Source: Aliagarivorans taiwanensis DSM 22990 (GTDB lineage Bacteria; Pseudomonadota; Gammaproteobacteria; Enterobacterales; Celerinatantimonadaceae). Taken from it: 64,000 nt of DNA. The notes under the pieces were generated by a model. It made no database searches. It saw only the letters and a program-made list of their open reading frames with translations, and was not told the DNA's origin. The stretch is from NCBI RefSeq assembly GCF_000429505.1, contig NZ_AUBZ01000003.1, forward strand, positions 124,001-188,000, given 5' to 3'. How positions within the stretch are numbered: position 1 is the first letter of the stretch; each line of letters begins with the position of its first letter. Of this stretch, positions 26,896 to 34,895 are shown piece after piece. A program made the translations under genes and the position numbers.

Positions 26896-27717
26896 ATGAA
26901 CCATTACTTACCCCTTGGGGTATTAGCGGCAATGGCACTCGCGGTGCTCGCGTCTCGCTACATAGCCAAACGACGCTTGCGCCAAACTCGTCGCAGCGGC
27001 TTGGCATTACTCAGTCAGCTCAAAGAGTTGGTGGTCCGTCAGCAGCAGCATCGCGGGCTCAGCTCTTCCTATCTCAAAGGCAACCAGCAGGCACTGAGCG
27101 ACCTACAGCGTCTGCAACAGGAGCTACGCAGCTGGCAGACCCGGCTCAACGACCATGCCTATATCGCCAAGCAGACACGTTGGCAAAGCTATCTGCAGCA
27201 CTGGCAGCGCTTACATGGCTCTTGGCAGAGCAACACCTTGGAGAACAACATCACCCAACACAGCTTGATGATCCGTAACCTGTTGTACTTTGCAGAGGAT
27301 ATCGCCATCGAGTTTGAGATAAACAGTCTTGATGGGCAGGGACTGTCGGTAAGTTTTCTGTGGCACGAGCTATTGCTGACCGCCGAATCGATCGGTCAGG
27401 CGCGAGCGTTGGGAAGCGGCTTGGCCTCGGCGGGCCATAGCAGCAGCGTTGAGCGCATTCGGCTATCGTTTTTACACCAAAAGATTGCCGAGACCGACCC
27501 AGCTATCCTCGATCAGTACAGCTATTGGCTGCTGCCCGAAAAACAGCTACGCTGGGACTCGTTAGCGCGCTTGCAACAAACCATCGAGCAGGATCTTATC
27601 AAGACAGAAACGCCCAGTATCTCGGTTCAGGAGTACTTCCGTCAGGCCACTGAGGTGTTGGACGCCATCTATCAAGTGTATGACGCCGGCATCGAGCACC
27701 TTAGCCGCGAGGCCTGA
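26896..27717 (+). CDS. Membrane-anchored NIT-like (nitrate/nitrite sensing) protein
   Basis: 273 residues. One N-terminal membrane segment (about 5-22) followed by an all-helical domain. VVRQQQHRGLSSSYLKGNQQAL matches, from memory, the first helix of the NIT domain (pattern LQ.ERG.S..YL), and helix LLLTAESIGQARALGSG matches a conserved later helix with invariant Arg residues. No output domain follows. The gene abuts the sensorless chemoreceptor gene with no spacer, so the two may supply sensing and signalling halves of one receptor. The ligand is unproven. Confidence 0.62.
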   Translation: MNHYLPLGVLAAMALAVLASRYIAKRRLRQTRRSGLALLSQLKELVVRQQQHRGLSSSYLKGNQQALSDLQRLQQELRSWQTRLNDHAYIAKQTRWQSYLQHWQRLHGSWQSNTLENNITQHSLMIRNLLYFAEDIAIEFEINSLDGQGLSVSFLWHELLLTAESIGQARALGSGLASAGHSSSVERIRLSFLHQKIAETDPAILDQYSYWLLPEKQLRWDSLARLQQTIEQDLIKTETPSISVQEYFRQATEVLDAIYQVYDAGIEHLSREA

Positions 27718-27754
27718 GCTTGAGCCGCTTTAAGCCGCTCGTTAAGACCGCTCT

Positions 27755-28426
27755 TTAAGACAAGGAGCTCAGGTCGCTGTCCAGTCGCCAAAGCGGTTGG
27801 CCGCTGGCCTGATACTTCTCTTCGAATGGGGTGATTGGCCGCTCGGGGTTGATCTGCTGCAGCGAAGAACTGTGGCCTGCTAGCTCAAGCGCTCGGGCAA
27901 ACTCTTGCAGATACAGCGGCCAGTTGCTACGCATTTGTAGCTGGCCACCTAGCGCCAATAACGATGGAAACACCGCACTGCCATGCCAGCGTCGCTGCAG
28001 GTGTACCGACTTCGGCCATGGGTTGGGATAGAGCAAGTAGTGGTGGCTCAGCGTCCACCCCGCCTCTTCCGCCAAGCGCCATAAGTCGTTGAGGTTGACC
28101 CGAAGCAGCAGATAGTTCTCACCCTCGCTAGGAGTATGAGCATGATGGCGCGACAGCCGATGTTCCGACTTGTCCATACCAATCACCAGTGCCTCGGGGT
28201 GCAGCTCCGCCAGCCGGGCAGTGCTCGCCCCCACCCCACAACAGGAATCAAAGATCAGCGGCTTACCGGCACGCTCAACCTGTTGCTCCAATTGTTTGAA
28301 TGCGGCTAACGAGTGCTCCTGATAAGGCTTACGGAAACGATGCGCAAGGTGGCGCTGCACCACCTCATCAAGACGCTCATGCAGGCCGGTTTGGTTAGAT
28401 TCAACGTTTCTAGAGCAGGCGTCCAT
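27755..28426 (-). CDS. TrmB-like SAM-dependent methyltransferase
   Basis: 223 residues with a class I methyltransferase fold: motif I DSCCGVGASTARLAELHP, the acidic end of strand 2 GMDKSEHRL, and YPNPWPK.VHLQRRWHG, which corresponds to the TrmB motif PDPW.K..H.KRR. TrmB makes m7G46 in tRNA. This protein differs enough (Asn for Asp in the PDPW motif, cysteine pair in motif I) that it may be a paralogue with another substrate. Its ATG overlaps the stop of the ABC permease gene by one base. Confidence 0.75.
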   Translation of the reverse strand: MDACSRNVESNQTGLHERLDEVVQRHLAHRFRKPYQEHSLAAFKQLEQQVERAGKPLIFDSCCGVGASTARLAELHPEALVIGMDKSEHRLSRHHAHTPSEGENYLLLRVNLNDLWRLAEEAGWTLSHHYLLYPNPWPKSVHLQRRWHGSAVFPSLLALGGQLQMRSNWPLYLQEFARALELAGHSSSLQQINPERPITPFEEKYQASGQPLWRLDSDLSSLS

Positions 28427-29199
28427 TAGCTGCGCAGCCCATAGCCGGTCTTAATCAGGTAAAGCGCCCACAGGTACAGGCCAACGATAAACGTTGAGAT
28501 CATCGAATAGCTGGTCAGCAGCGAAACATCAGAGATCCCCAAGAAGCCATAGCGAAAGGCATTCACCATATACACGATGGGGTTGACCTTCGACAGCGTC
28601 TGCCAAAAGTCGCCCAATAGCGTTAGCGAGTAAAACACACCGCCAAGGTAGGTTAGCGGGGTCAACACGAAGGTAGGAATGATGCTGATATCATCAAAGG
28701 TATCGGCATAGATAGCGTTAATCAGTCCACCTAGGGCAAACAGCACCGAGGTGAGAAATACCGTTAGCGCAATCACCAATACGTTGTGTAGTTGCAGAGG
28801 CACAAAGAACAGCGAAACCAGACTGACAATCAGCCCCACCAGCAGCCCTCGAGCGACACCGCCACCGACAAAGCCCGCAATGATGATGTAGTTGGGGACC
28901 GGCGCCACCAGCAGCTCTTCGATATTGCGTTGGAACTTACAGCTAAAGAATGAGGACGCTACGTTACTGTAAGAGTTGGTGATCACCGACATCATAATCA
29001 GGCCGGGAACAATAAACTCCATATAGCTGTAGCCCCCCATCTCGCCAATACGCGAGCCAATCAGGTTGCCGAAGATGACAAAGTAGAGGCTCATGGTGAT
29101 CGCCGGCGGCACCAAGGTTTGCACCCAGATACGGGTAAAGCGAATAATTTCTTTGCTGATAATGCTCTTCAGAGCAATCCGGTAGACACTAAGATTCAC
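28426..29199 (-). CDS. yadH: ABC-2 type transporter permease (YadH-like)
   Basis: 257 residues, GTG start, six hydrophobic segments and the ABC-2 signature near the centre (NIEELLVAPVPNYIIIAGFVGGGVARG). It pairs with the ATPase gene, which it overlaps by 11 bases. YadGH exporters are widely conserved near panD and hpt; their substrate is not established. Confidence 0.92.
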   Translation of the reverse strand: MNLSVYRIALKSIISKEIIRFTRIWVQTLVPPAITMSLYFVIFGNLIGSRIGEMGGYSYMEFIVPGLIMMSVITNSYSNVASSFFSCKFQRNIEELLVAPVPNYIIIAGFVGGGVARGLLVGLIVSLVSLFFVPLQLHNVLVIALTVFLTSVLFALGGLINAIYADTFDDISIIPTFVLTPLTYLGGVFYSLTLLGDFWQTLSKVNPIVYMVNAFRYGFLGISDVSLLTSYSMISTFIVGLYLWALYLIKTGYGLRS

Positions 29200-30112
29200 G
29201 GTTACGGCCCTCGCTCACCAATTCCACAAACAGCTCTTCCAAGCGATTAGCCTTATTACGCATACTCAGCACAGTAATGCCCTGCTTATCCAGCTCCTGG
29301 AACACAGCATTCAAGCCTTGGCTCTTCGCCACATCCACCTCTAAGGTATGGTCATCCACCATTCGGCAGGTAAAGCCTGCCAAGTTATCGATGTGCGAAC
29401 CTGTTGGCAGGTCAAAGATAAAGGTTTCGATGTTGAGCTTGGATAGCAGCTGCTTCATCGAGGTGTGCTCGATCAGCTCGCCCTTATCGATGATGCCGAT
29501 GTTGCGACAGAGCATCTCGGCTTCTTCCAGGTAGTGGGTGGTCAGAATAATGGTGATCCCCTGCTGGTTAAGCTGGGTGAGGAACTGCCACATGGAGCGG
29601 CGCAGTTCGATATCGACACCCGCGGTTGGCTCATCAAGGATCAACAGTTGCGGCTCGTGCATCAGCGCACGAGCAATCATCAACCGGCGCTTCATGCCGC
29701 CGGAGAGTTCACGGGCGCGGCTATTGCGCTTTTCCCACAGATCTAACTGCCCTAGGTACTTTTCGGCGCGCTGCAACGCAACTGTGCGAGGTACACCGTA
29801 GTAGCCGGCCTGATTAACCACGATCTGCAACACCGTCTCGAACTGGTTGAAGTTAAACTCCTGTGGCACCAGCCCCACTTGCGCCTTGGCCTGTTCCAGC
29901 GCTTGGTCGATATCATGACCGAAGATATGCACACTGCCTTCGGTTTTGTTCACCAACGAGGTGATGATGCCAATACTGGTGGACTTCCCCGCACCATTTG
30001 GCCCAAGCAGAGCGAAGAAGTCGCCCTTTCCCACTTTTAAGTCAAAGCCCTTAAGCGCTTTCACGCCCCCGCTATAGGTTTTTTGTAAACCCGATATTTC
30101 CAACGCGTACAT
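29189..30112 (-). CDS. yadG: ABC transporter ATP-binding protein (YadG-like)
   Basis: 307 residues. Walker A GPNGAGKST, Q-loop GLVPQEFNF, signature LSGGMKRR, Walker B LLILDEPTAGVD and switch His in LTTHYLEEAE are all intact. The C-terminal ~75 residues form the extra domain usual in ABC-2 drug/lipid-type exporters. Partner of the permease downstream. Confidence 0.94.
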   Translation of the reverse strand: MYALEISGLQKTYSGGVKALKGFDLKVGKGDFFALLGPNGAGKSTSIGIITSLVNKTEGSVHIFGHDIDQALEQAKAQVGLVPQEFNFNQFETVLQIVVNQAGYYGVPRTVALQRAEKYLGQLDLWEKRNSRARELSGGMKRRLMIARALMHEPQLLILDEPTAGVDIELRRSMWQFLTQLNQQGITIILTTHYLEEAEMLCRNIGIIDKGELIEHTSMKQLLSKLNIETFIFDLPTGSHIDNLAGFTCRMVDDHTLEVDVAKSQGLNAVFQELDKQGITVLSMRNKANRLEELFVELVSEGRNRES

Positions 30113-30130
30113 AACAAACCCGCTAAAACA

Positions 30131-30157
30131 AAAAGTGACCCAGGCAGGTCACTTTTT
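30131..30157 (-). terminator. Rho-independent terminator between hpt and yadG
   Basis: A 10-bp stem AAAAGTGACC / GGTCACTTTT with a six-base loop and a T-run. On the minus strand it lies between the hpt stop and the yadG start. Confidence 0.85.
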
Positions 30158-30265
30158 CAATTGAACAGCAATCCCGTTATTTCCATGCCTGGTATCGATG
30201 CATCCCAACTTGCTTTTCTACCAGCTTAAGAGAGCAATACCCTGAAATATCACGGGGATAGACAC

Positions 30266-30796
30266 TTAATCCAGTGGAATAACTTTACCGATATAAGGCA
30301 GGTTACGATAGATCTGATCGTAATCCAGGCCATAGCCCACCACGAACTCATCCGGGATAGAGAAGCCCACGTAGTCAACCGGCACTTCAACTTCGCGACG
30401 CGATGGCTTGTCAAGTAACGTGCAGATCTCTACGCTATGCGGCTCACGCAGGCTCAGCATCTCGCGAACCTTGCTAAGGGTATTGCCCGTATCAATGATG
30501 TCTTCAACGATAATGATGTCACAATCTTTGATGTCATCATCCAGATCTTTGAGCACCCGCACATCTCTGGAACTTTCCATTGCGCTTCCATAGCTGGATA
30601 CTGTCATAAAATCCAAGGTTAAGTTACGCTCGATTCGACGCGCCAGGTCGGACAAGAAGATGCAGGAACCACGTAGCAAGCCGATGAGAACAAGCTTTCT
30701 ATCAGACTGATATTTTTCGGTTATTTCTTTACCCAACTGTACGATACGCTCAGCAATAACTTGCTCGCTGATCATCTCTTCAATACGGTGTTTCAT
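30266..30796 (-). CDS. hpt: Hypoxanthine phosphoribosyltransferase
   Basis: 176 residues. The PRPP-binding motif [14 protein letters not shown] and the N-terminal flexible loop SSYGSAM are conserved; length equals that of E. coli Hpt. Purine salvage of hypoxanthine and guanine. Divergent from the HapR-type regulator, an arrangement also found in Vibrio. Confidence 0.97.
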   Translation of the reverse strand: MKHRIEEMISEQVIAERIVQLGKEITEKYQSDRKLVLIGLLRGSCIFLSDLARRIERNLTLDFMTVSSYGSAMESSRDVRVLKDLDDDIKDCDIIIVEDIIDTGNTLSKVREMLSLREPHSVEICTLLDKPSRREVEVPVDYVGFSIPDEFVVGYGLDYDQIYRNLPYIGKVIPLD

Positions 30797-30851
30797 GTAA
30801 TTGACCTATGGCTCTTAATGTGTCAGTAATAGCTGGTAATGAGAATACAAA

Positions 30852-30871
30852 CTATTGATATCATTAAATAT
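30852..30871. promoter_or_regulatory. Second candidate LuxR/HapR-type half site
   Basis: CTATTGATATCATTAAATA contains the left half TATTGATA of the Vibrio LuxR/HapR consensus, with a poor right half. It lies 15 bp from the stronger site. Confidence 0.35.
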
Positions 30872-30884
30872 ATCCAATTTAACA

Positions 30885-30904
30885 TTAGATATTTATATCA
30901 ATAA
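30885..30904. promoter_or_regulatory. Candidate LuxR/HapR-type operator
   Basis: TTAGATATTTATATCAATAA; read on the other strand it begins TTATTGATA, the exact left half of the known consensus for Vibrio LuxR/HapR, and it is nearly palindromic. It lies in the hpt/hapR intergenic region about 150 bp before the regulator gene, which suggests autoregulation as in Vibrio. Confidence 0.55.
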
Positions 30905-31055
30905 CCTACAAATTTCTTCGCACTTACTCTATGATTCTCTAACAAAGGCGTAGACAAGCGTGCCTTCAGCAGTTAATCGGCACATTTTAGATTATATTTA
31001 CCTTAAAAAGTAGGCGCCTTTGGAACGAAATTGGTAGCAAGCACGAGAGTAACAT

Positions 31056-31673
31056 ATGCAAACAAGTACTATTAGACGTCGCACCCGACTCTCACCAGAA
31101 GTCAGACGTAAGCAATTGATGGAATGCGCCATCGAAGTATTTGCCCGCCGCGGTATTGGTCGAGCTGGTCATGCTGAAATAGCAGAGCTCGCCACCGTGT
31201 CTGTGGCAACAGTTTTTAACTATTTCAACACCCGCGAGGACTTAGTCGATGCAGTGCTCTCTGAAGTAGAGCAGACGATGCAACAGCTCGTCGAAGCTGC
31301 CTATGCAGAAAACGACAGTGCCATGCAGGCGGTGCAAAACCACCTGTCAGCGCTGCTCGATATGACCTACGACCAACCTGATGTTATCCGCATCTGGCTG
31401 GAGTGGAGTTCTTCTGTTCGTGAAGACGTGTGGCCACGCTTTAGCGACATCTCCGGTAAGATCAACAAGCAAATCGGCGATGTACTACAGCAAGGCTTCG
31501 ACAAGGGCGAGATCAGCAGCTCGCTAAACGCGCTGCAAGCCGCCCAAGCGATTAACGGTGCTATCTACCTGGGCGTGCAAATGAGCAACCGCCCAGATAA
31601 GCCAGCCAAACAGGAAGTTCTCGACTTCTTGGGCGACTATGTACAGTCGCTGCTGCGCCCACCTGCACACTAG
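31056..31673 (+). CDS. hapR: TetR-family quorum-sensing master regulator (LuxR/HapR/LitR type)
   Basis: 205 residues. The N-terminal DNA-binding domain RTRLSPEVRRKQLMECAIEVFARRGIGRAGHAEIAE-type sequence and VSVATVFNYFNTREDLV are nearly the same as V. cholerae HapR; the central IWLEWSSSVREDVWP matches HapR VWFEWSASTRDEVWP. Length is the same (203 in HapR). The neighbour hpt is also shared. In Vibrio this protein is produced at high cell density and controls biofilm, protease and virulence genes. The symbol is used for homology, not proven function. Confidence 0.9.
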   Translation: MQTSTIRRRTRLSPEVRRKQLMECAIEVFARRGIGRAGHAEIAELATVSVATVFNYFNTREDLVDAVLSEVEQTMQQLVEAAYAENDSAMQAVQNHLSALLDMTYDQPDVIRIWLEWSSSVREDVWPRFSDISGKINKQIGDVLQQGFDKGEISSSLNALQAAQAINGAIYLGVQMSNRPDKPAKQEVLDFLGDYVQSLLRPPAH

Positions 31674-31693
31674 TCGATATTGGACTAGTCATG

Positions 31694-31719
31694 AAAAAAG
31701 CCCTATTCAGGGCTTTTTT
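31694..31719 (+). terminator. Rho-independent terminator after the hapR homologue
   Basis: An 11-bp stem A6GCCCT / AGGGCT6 with four-base loop. It lies 20 bases after the stop codon. Confidence 0.93.
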
Positions 31720-31725
31720 GTTTTA

Positions 31726-31885
31726 ATACCAATCTGGATAAGTTAATGCTCAGATATTGCGCAGGCAAAATCATTGAGGACAAGGAGGCGCTTGCCGGAA
31801 CTAGTGGACTAATTACAAAAGCGTTGACGCGGGCATCAATGATTTTAACCAGCAAGAATGATCAGTTACTTATGTAGATTGGTAT
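31726..31885. mobile_element. MITE-like 160-bp element with ~50-bp inverted arms
   Basis: The left arm starts ATACCAATCTGGATAAGT and the right arm, read on the other strand, starts ATACCAATCTACATAAGT. The two arms (31726-31777 and 31836-31885) stay similar for about 50 bases, both ending with AAAATCATTGA. A ~58-bp non-coding centre separates them. No transposase is encoded. Size, terminal symmetry and lack of coding content fit a miniature inverted-repeat element. The flanks suggest no long target duplication. Its right end provides the stop codon and last codons of mpl. Confidence 0.75.
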
Positions 31886-33219
31886 AAAGCATCCACTAAA
31901 CGACGATGCAGTCCGGCAAAGCCACCGTTGCTCATAATCACAATATGACAAGGCTCTGCCAAATCGTTGTCCAGCAAAGTACTAAGCAGCTCATCAACCG
32001 TTTCACTCACTTGAGCATTCGGTAGTTGCTCTGCAATCTCATGCATCCCCGCAGGCTCTTTGCCTTGATACAACAAGCACTCATCAGCCAGCGCTAAGCT
32101 TGCCGCCAGTCGGTCTTGGTGAACCCCCATCTTCATGGTGTTGGAGCGCGCCTCTAGCACCGCAATGATTTTGTCGCTACCCACTTTAGCGCGTAGCCCT
32201 TGCAAGGTTGTCTCAATGGCGCTGGGGTGGTGTGCAAAATCATCGTACACCGATACGCTATCCACTTGAGCCAACAGCTCCATACGTCGTTTCGGTGGGA
32301 TAAAGCGGCTCAGGCTATCAACGGCATGCTCCGGCTTAACCCCAACATGCCGCGCTGCAGCAATCGCCATAATGGCGTTCTGCACGTTGTGTTCGCCGAT
32401 AAGCGCCCAATCAACGATTCCCTGCAGCTCAGATTTAAGGAGGACCTTAAACTGCTGACATGAAGGAACTACAGCCTCCCAGGACCACTCCTTACCGCGA
32501 TACTCACACTCCGTCCAGCACCCCATTGCCAGCACCTGTTCAAGCGCTTCGCAGTCGCCATCAGAGATGATCCTGCCGCTTTCCGGAACAATTCGAACCA
32601 AGTGATGAAACTGACGCTGAATATCTTTCAGGCTATCGAAGATATCCGCATGGTCGAACTCGAGGTTATTAAGCACCAAGGTGCGCGGTTGGTAGTGCAC
32701 AAACTTCGAGCGCTTATCGAAGAACGCACTGTCATACTCATCGGCTTCCACCACGAAAAATGGCGTATCGCCATTGCGGGCTGACACGCCAAAGTTCTGT
32801 GGCACCCCGCCAATCAAGAAGCCCGGCGCTAGTCCGTTATCTTCGAGGATCCATGCCAGCATGCTTGCTGTGGAGGTCTTCCCATGAGTCCCGGCAACCG
32901 CTAGCACCCAGCGCTGCGGTAGAATATGTCGCTTAAGCCACTCCGGCCCGGAGCAGTATTCCAGCCCTCGATTCAAGACATACTCTACACAAGGGTTGCC
33001 ACGGCTCATTGCATTACCGATGACCACCAGATCAGGAGCTGGCTCGAGCTGAGTAGGGTCAAAACCTTGGATGAGTTCAATGCCCAGCGACTCAAGTTGA
33101 GTACTCATGGGTGGATAAACGTTTTCATCACAGCCGGTCACGCGATGGCCCGCCTGCTTTGCCAGCATTGCCAAACCGCCCATAAAGGTGCCGCAAATAC
33201 CGAGAATATGGATGTGCAT
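31870..33219 (-). CDS. mpl: UDP-N-acetylmuramate:L-alanyl-gamma-D-glutamyl-meso-diaminopimelate ligase
   Basis: 449 residues of the Mur ligase family, which recycles murein tripeptide onto UDP-MurNAc. GICGTFMGGLAMLAKQAGHRVTG at the start, ATP loop AGTHGKTSTASML, and YDDFAHHPSAI are conserved. The C-terminus IVIMSNGGFAGLHRRLVDAL is normal, but the last codons YQST and the stop come from the inverted repeat of the adjacent MITE-like element, so the native end has been replaced. The change is outside the catalytic core. Confidence 0.95.
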   Translation of the reverse strand: MHIHILGICGTFMGGLAMLAKQAGHRVTGCDENVYPPMSTQLESLGIELIQGFDPTQLEPAPDLVVIGNAMSRGNPCVEYVLNRGLEYCSGPEWLKRHILPQRWVLAVAGTHGKTSTASMLAWILEDNGLAPGFLIGGVPQNFGVSARNGDTPFFVVEADEYDSAFFDKRSKFVHYQPRTLVLNNLEFDHADIFDSLKDIQRQFHHLVRIVPESGRIISDGDCEALEQVLAMGCWTECEYRGKEWSWEAVVPSCQQFKVLLKSELQGIVDWALIGEHNVQNAIMAIAAARHVGVKPEHAVDSLSRFIPPKRRMELLAQVDSVSVYDDFAHHPSAIETTLQGLRAKVGSDKIIAVLEARSNTMKMGVHQDRLAASLALADECLLYQGKEPAGMHEIAEQLPNAQVSETVDELLSTLLDNDLAEPCHIVIMSNGGFAGLHRRLVDALYQST

Positions 33220-33357
33220 ACTGCTTACTCAGAATCAAATATGCGCCTAGGATAGCAAAACATTGAGGCCTGTTAACGAGAGAAATGAGCCACTTAGCGA
33301 TATACTTCCCATAATCAGTAGTTGCTCAATTCAATCCACTAAACAGCGAGACAGCCC

Positions 33358-33597
33358 ATGTATAGAACGATTATCAGCCTTGCGCTAAGTTCTGCGTTAT
33401 TTGCTTGCAGCCAAGCCAGCAACGACCCTCAATTTGCCAGCGATGGCTACTGTGAAGAGCCCAGACCAGAGATCTGCACCATGGAATATGCGCCAGTCTG
33501 CGCAGTTGTAGATGGTGAGATGAAAGAGTACGGCAACGCCTGCTCGGCCTGTGCAGATCCTCAGGTTGAAAGCTTCCAAAACGGCAACTGCCTGTAA
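33358..33597 (+). CDS. Small Kazal-type lipoprotein
   Basis: 79 residues. Signal with lipobox LFAC (C17). The mature part (about residues 32-78) holds six cysteines in the Kazal-inhibitor order, with EICTMEYAPVCAVV and YGNACSACADPQ resembling the Kazal C...PVC...Y.N.C.A pattern. Kazal domains bind serine proteases; a lipid-anchored one could protect the cell surface or periplasm. The domain is shorter than in eukaryotic inhibitors. Stand-alone gene. Confidence 0.72.
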   Translation: MYRTIISLALSSALFACSQASNDPQFASDGYCEEPRPEICTMEYAPVCAVVDGEMKEYGNACSACADPQVESFQNGNCL

Positions 33598-33676
33598 CAA
33601 TTTATTAACTTTTTTAGTTAAACATAATAATTACTGCTATTCATTAACGTAGACGTAGTGTGAGAATGAGGTGTCT

Positions 33677-34582
33677 ATGTTAGCGAGAGTGTGTAGTGTA
33701 CTCGTCAGCCTTTGGCTGGTACCGTCTGCGATGGCCATGAGCGAGCAAGAGCAAACCTTGCCCTTTCAAGGTAATTGGAGTTGGACTGACAATCGGGGTG
33801 CTCTCCGACAGTCCCAGATAGAGATCAACCAAGACATGCGAACCGAGGCCGAACAAGAGCGGATTAAAGTCAGCTTCAGCCTCGCCTACCCCGTTCAAGC
33901 ACTCAGCACCTACCTAACACCCCGCCTAAACTATGCGGTCAAGATGATTCGACGTCATCAGCAGGTCTCACAAGAACACTTGGTGGAAGCGTTAAGAAAA
34001 GACACCGTCGATCTGAACGACCCTGCGGCGATGATGATGTGGGATGCCTATGAGCAGTACAAGCAAGATGCTTATCGACACCTGATTGTGAAACCTTGCC
34101 AACACCCAGACCATGCCGCATTGCCCTGTGTTCGCCCAAACTACTCACAGCTGTTCTACCTAAACAGAGGCCGTTTAGGCGGGCTAGCCCAGCAACTGCA
34201 CTCGCCACTTGGGCCGAGTTACTCCTTGGAGAACGCTAAGGCTTGGCTCGGTAACATCCCCGAGCGTGAAGAGACCCGCCACGATTTTGCCAGCCCCTTG
34301 AATGTGCTAACCAGTAACTCTGCAGATAGCGATGAGCGCGCCTTATTACTGGCGGTACTGATGAGCCGTATGGCACCGGGTTATACCATGCATATGCTCT
34401 ATCCGGAGGGAAGTATCGGCAGCGTCTCGCCGGCTTGGCTAACCATTGATGCCAGCAGTGGGATTGAGGGCGTAACGGTTATCATCGACGAGCGCCCACA
34501 TACGGTGATCTCAGGCCCCCATGAGCAGATCCAACAAGCCCTGTTGAGTAAAACCAAGCTGGTGAGTGACGCTTTATACTAA
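33677..34582 (+). CDS. Exported protein of unknown function
   Basis: 301 residues from ATG 33677, preceded by GAGG (a GTG at 33671 is in frame). A signal peptide ends near PSAMA. The mature protein has no membrane segment and two cysteines (CQHPDHAALPC near residue 155). The C-terminal region LNVLTSNSADSDERALLLAVLMSRMAPGYTMHMLYPEG recalls transglutaminase-like or cysteine-protease scaffolds in its helix-strand pattern, but no catalytic Cys is placed there. I do not recognise the family. Confidence 0.6.
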   Translation: MLARVCSVLVSLWLVPSAMAMSEQEQTLPFQGNWSWTDNRGALRQSQIEINQDMRTEAEQERIKVSFSLAYPVQALSTYLTPRLNYAVKMIRRHQQVSQEHLVEALRKDTVDLNDPAAMMMWDAYEQYKQDAYRHLIVKPCQHPDHAALPCVRPNYSQLFYLNRGRLGGLAQQLHSPLGPSYSLENAKAWLGNIPEREETRHDFASPLNVLTSNSADSDERALLLAVLMSRMAPGYTMHMLYPEGSIGSVSPAWLTIDASSGIEGVTVIIDERPHTVISGPHEQIQQALLSKTKLVSDALY

Positions 34583-34608
34583 TGGCGCGGGCCGTTAAGC
34601 CGATAAAA

Positions 34609-34637
34609 AAAGAGGCGCTTTGCGCCTCTTTGTGTTT
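34609..34637 (+). terminator. Rho-independent terminator
   Basis: A 10-bp stem AAAGAGGCGC / GCGCCTCTTT with TTT loop, followed by GTGTTTTTA. It ends the upstream plus-strand unit. Confidence 0.88.
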
Positions 34638-34683
34638 TTACCTTGGATTCACTGGGTCGAACCGGCTTTTCAGGGGGAAAAAC

Positions 34684-34788
34684 TCAGTCAAACATTGACA
34701 TCAATAATAATAAGCTTGCAATGTAGAGACCCATAAGGACCGTAAGAGACTTGTGGCGCCGAGTCCACAGCTTGATTCGTCGGAACAC
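34684..34788 (-). CDS. Putative 34-residue small membrane protein
   Basis: An ORF too short for routine calling. It starts with GTG at 34788 after GGGGG at a five-base spacing. The product reads MFRRIKLWTRRHKSL, then TVLMGLYIASLLLLMSMFD: a strongly basic head followed by one hydrophobic segment, as in many bacterial small membrane proteins. It lies alone in the 313-bp gap between the exported protein gene and the TIGR03899-like gene. No homologue is known to me, so chance coding is possible. Confidence 0.45.
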   Translation of the reverse strand: MFRRIKLWTRRHKSLTVLMGLYIASLLLLMSMFD

Positions 34789-34895
34789 AATAACCCCCAG
34801 CGTTTCTCTTAACCTTAAGTTAACATTTTAAATACAAAAAGCAAGCAAACAGCTGCGACAAGCAACGGTAAATGACTCTTTAGGGGACTAACTCA

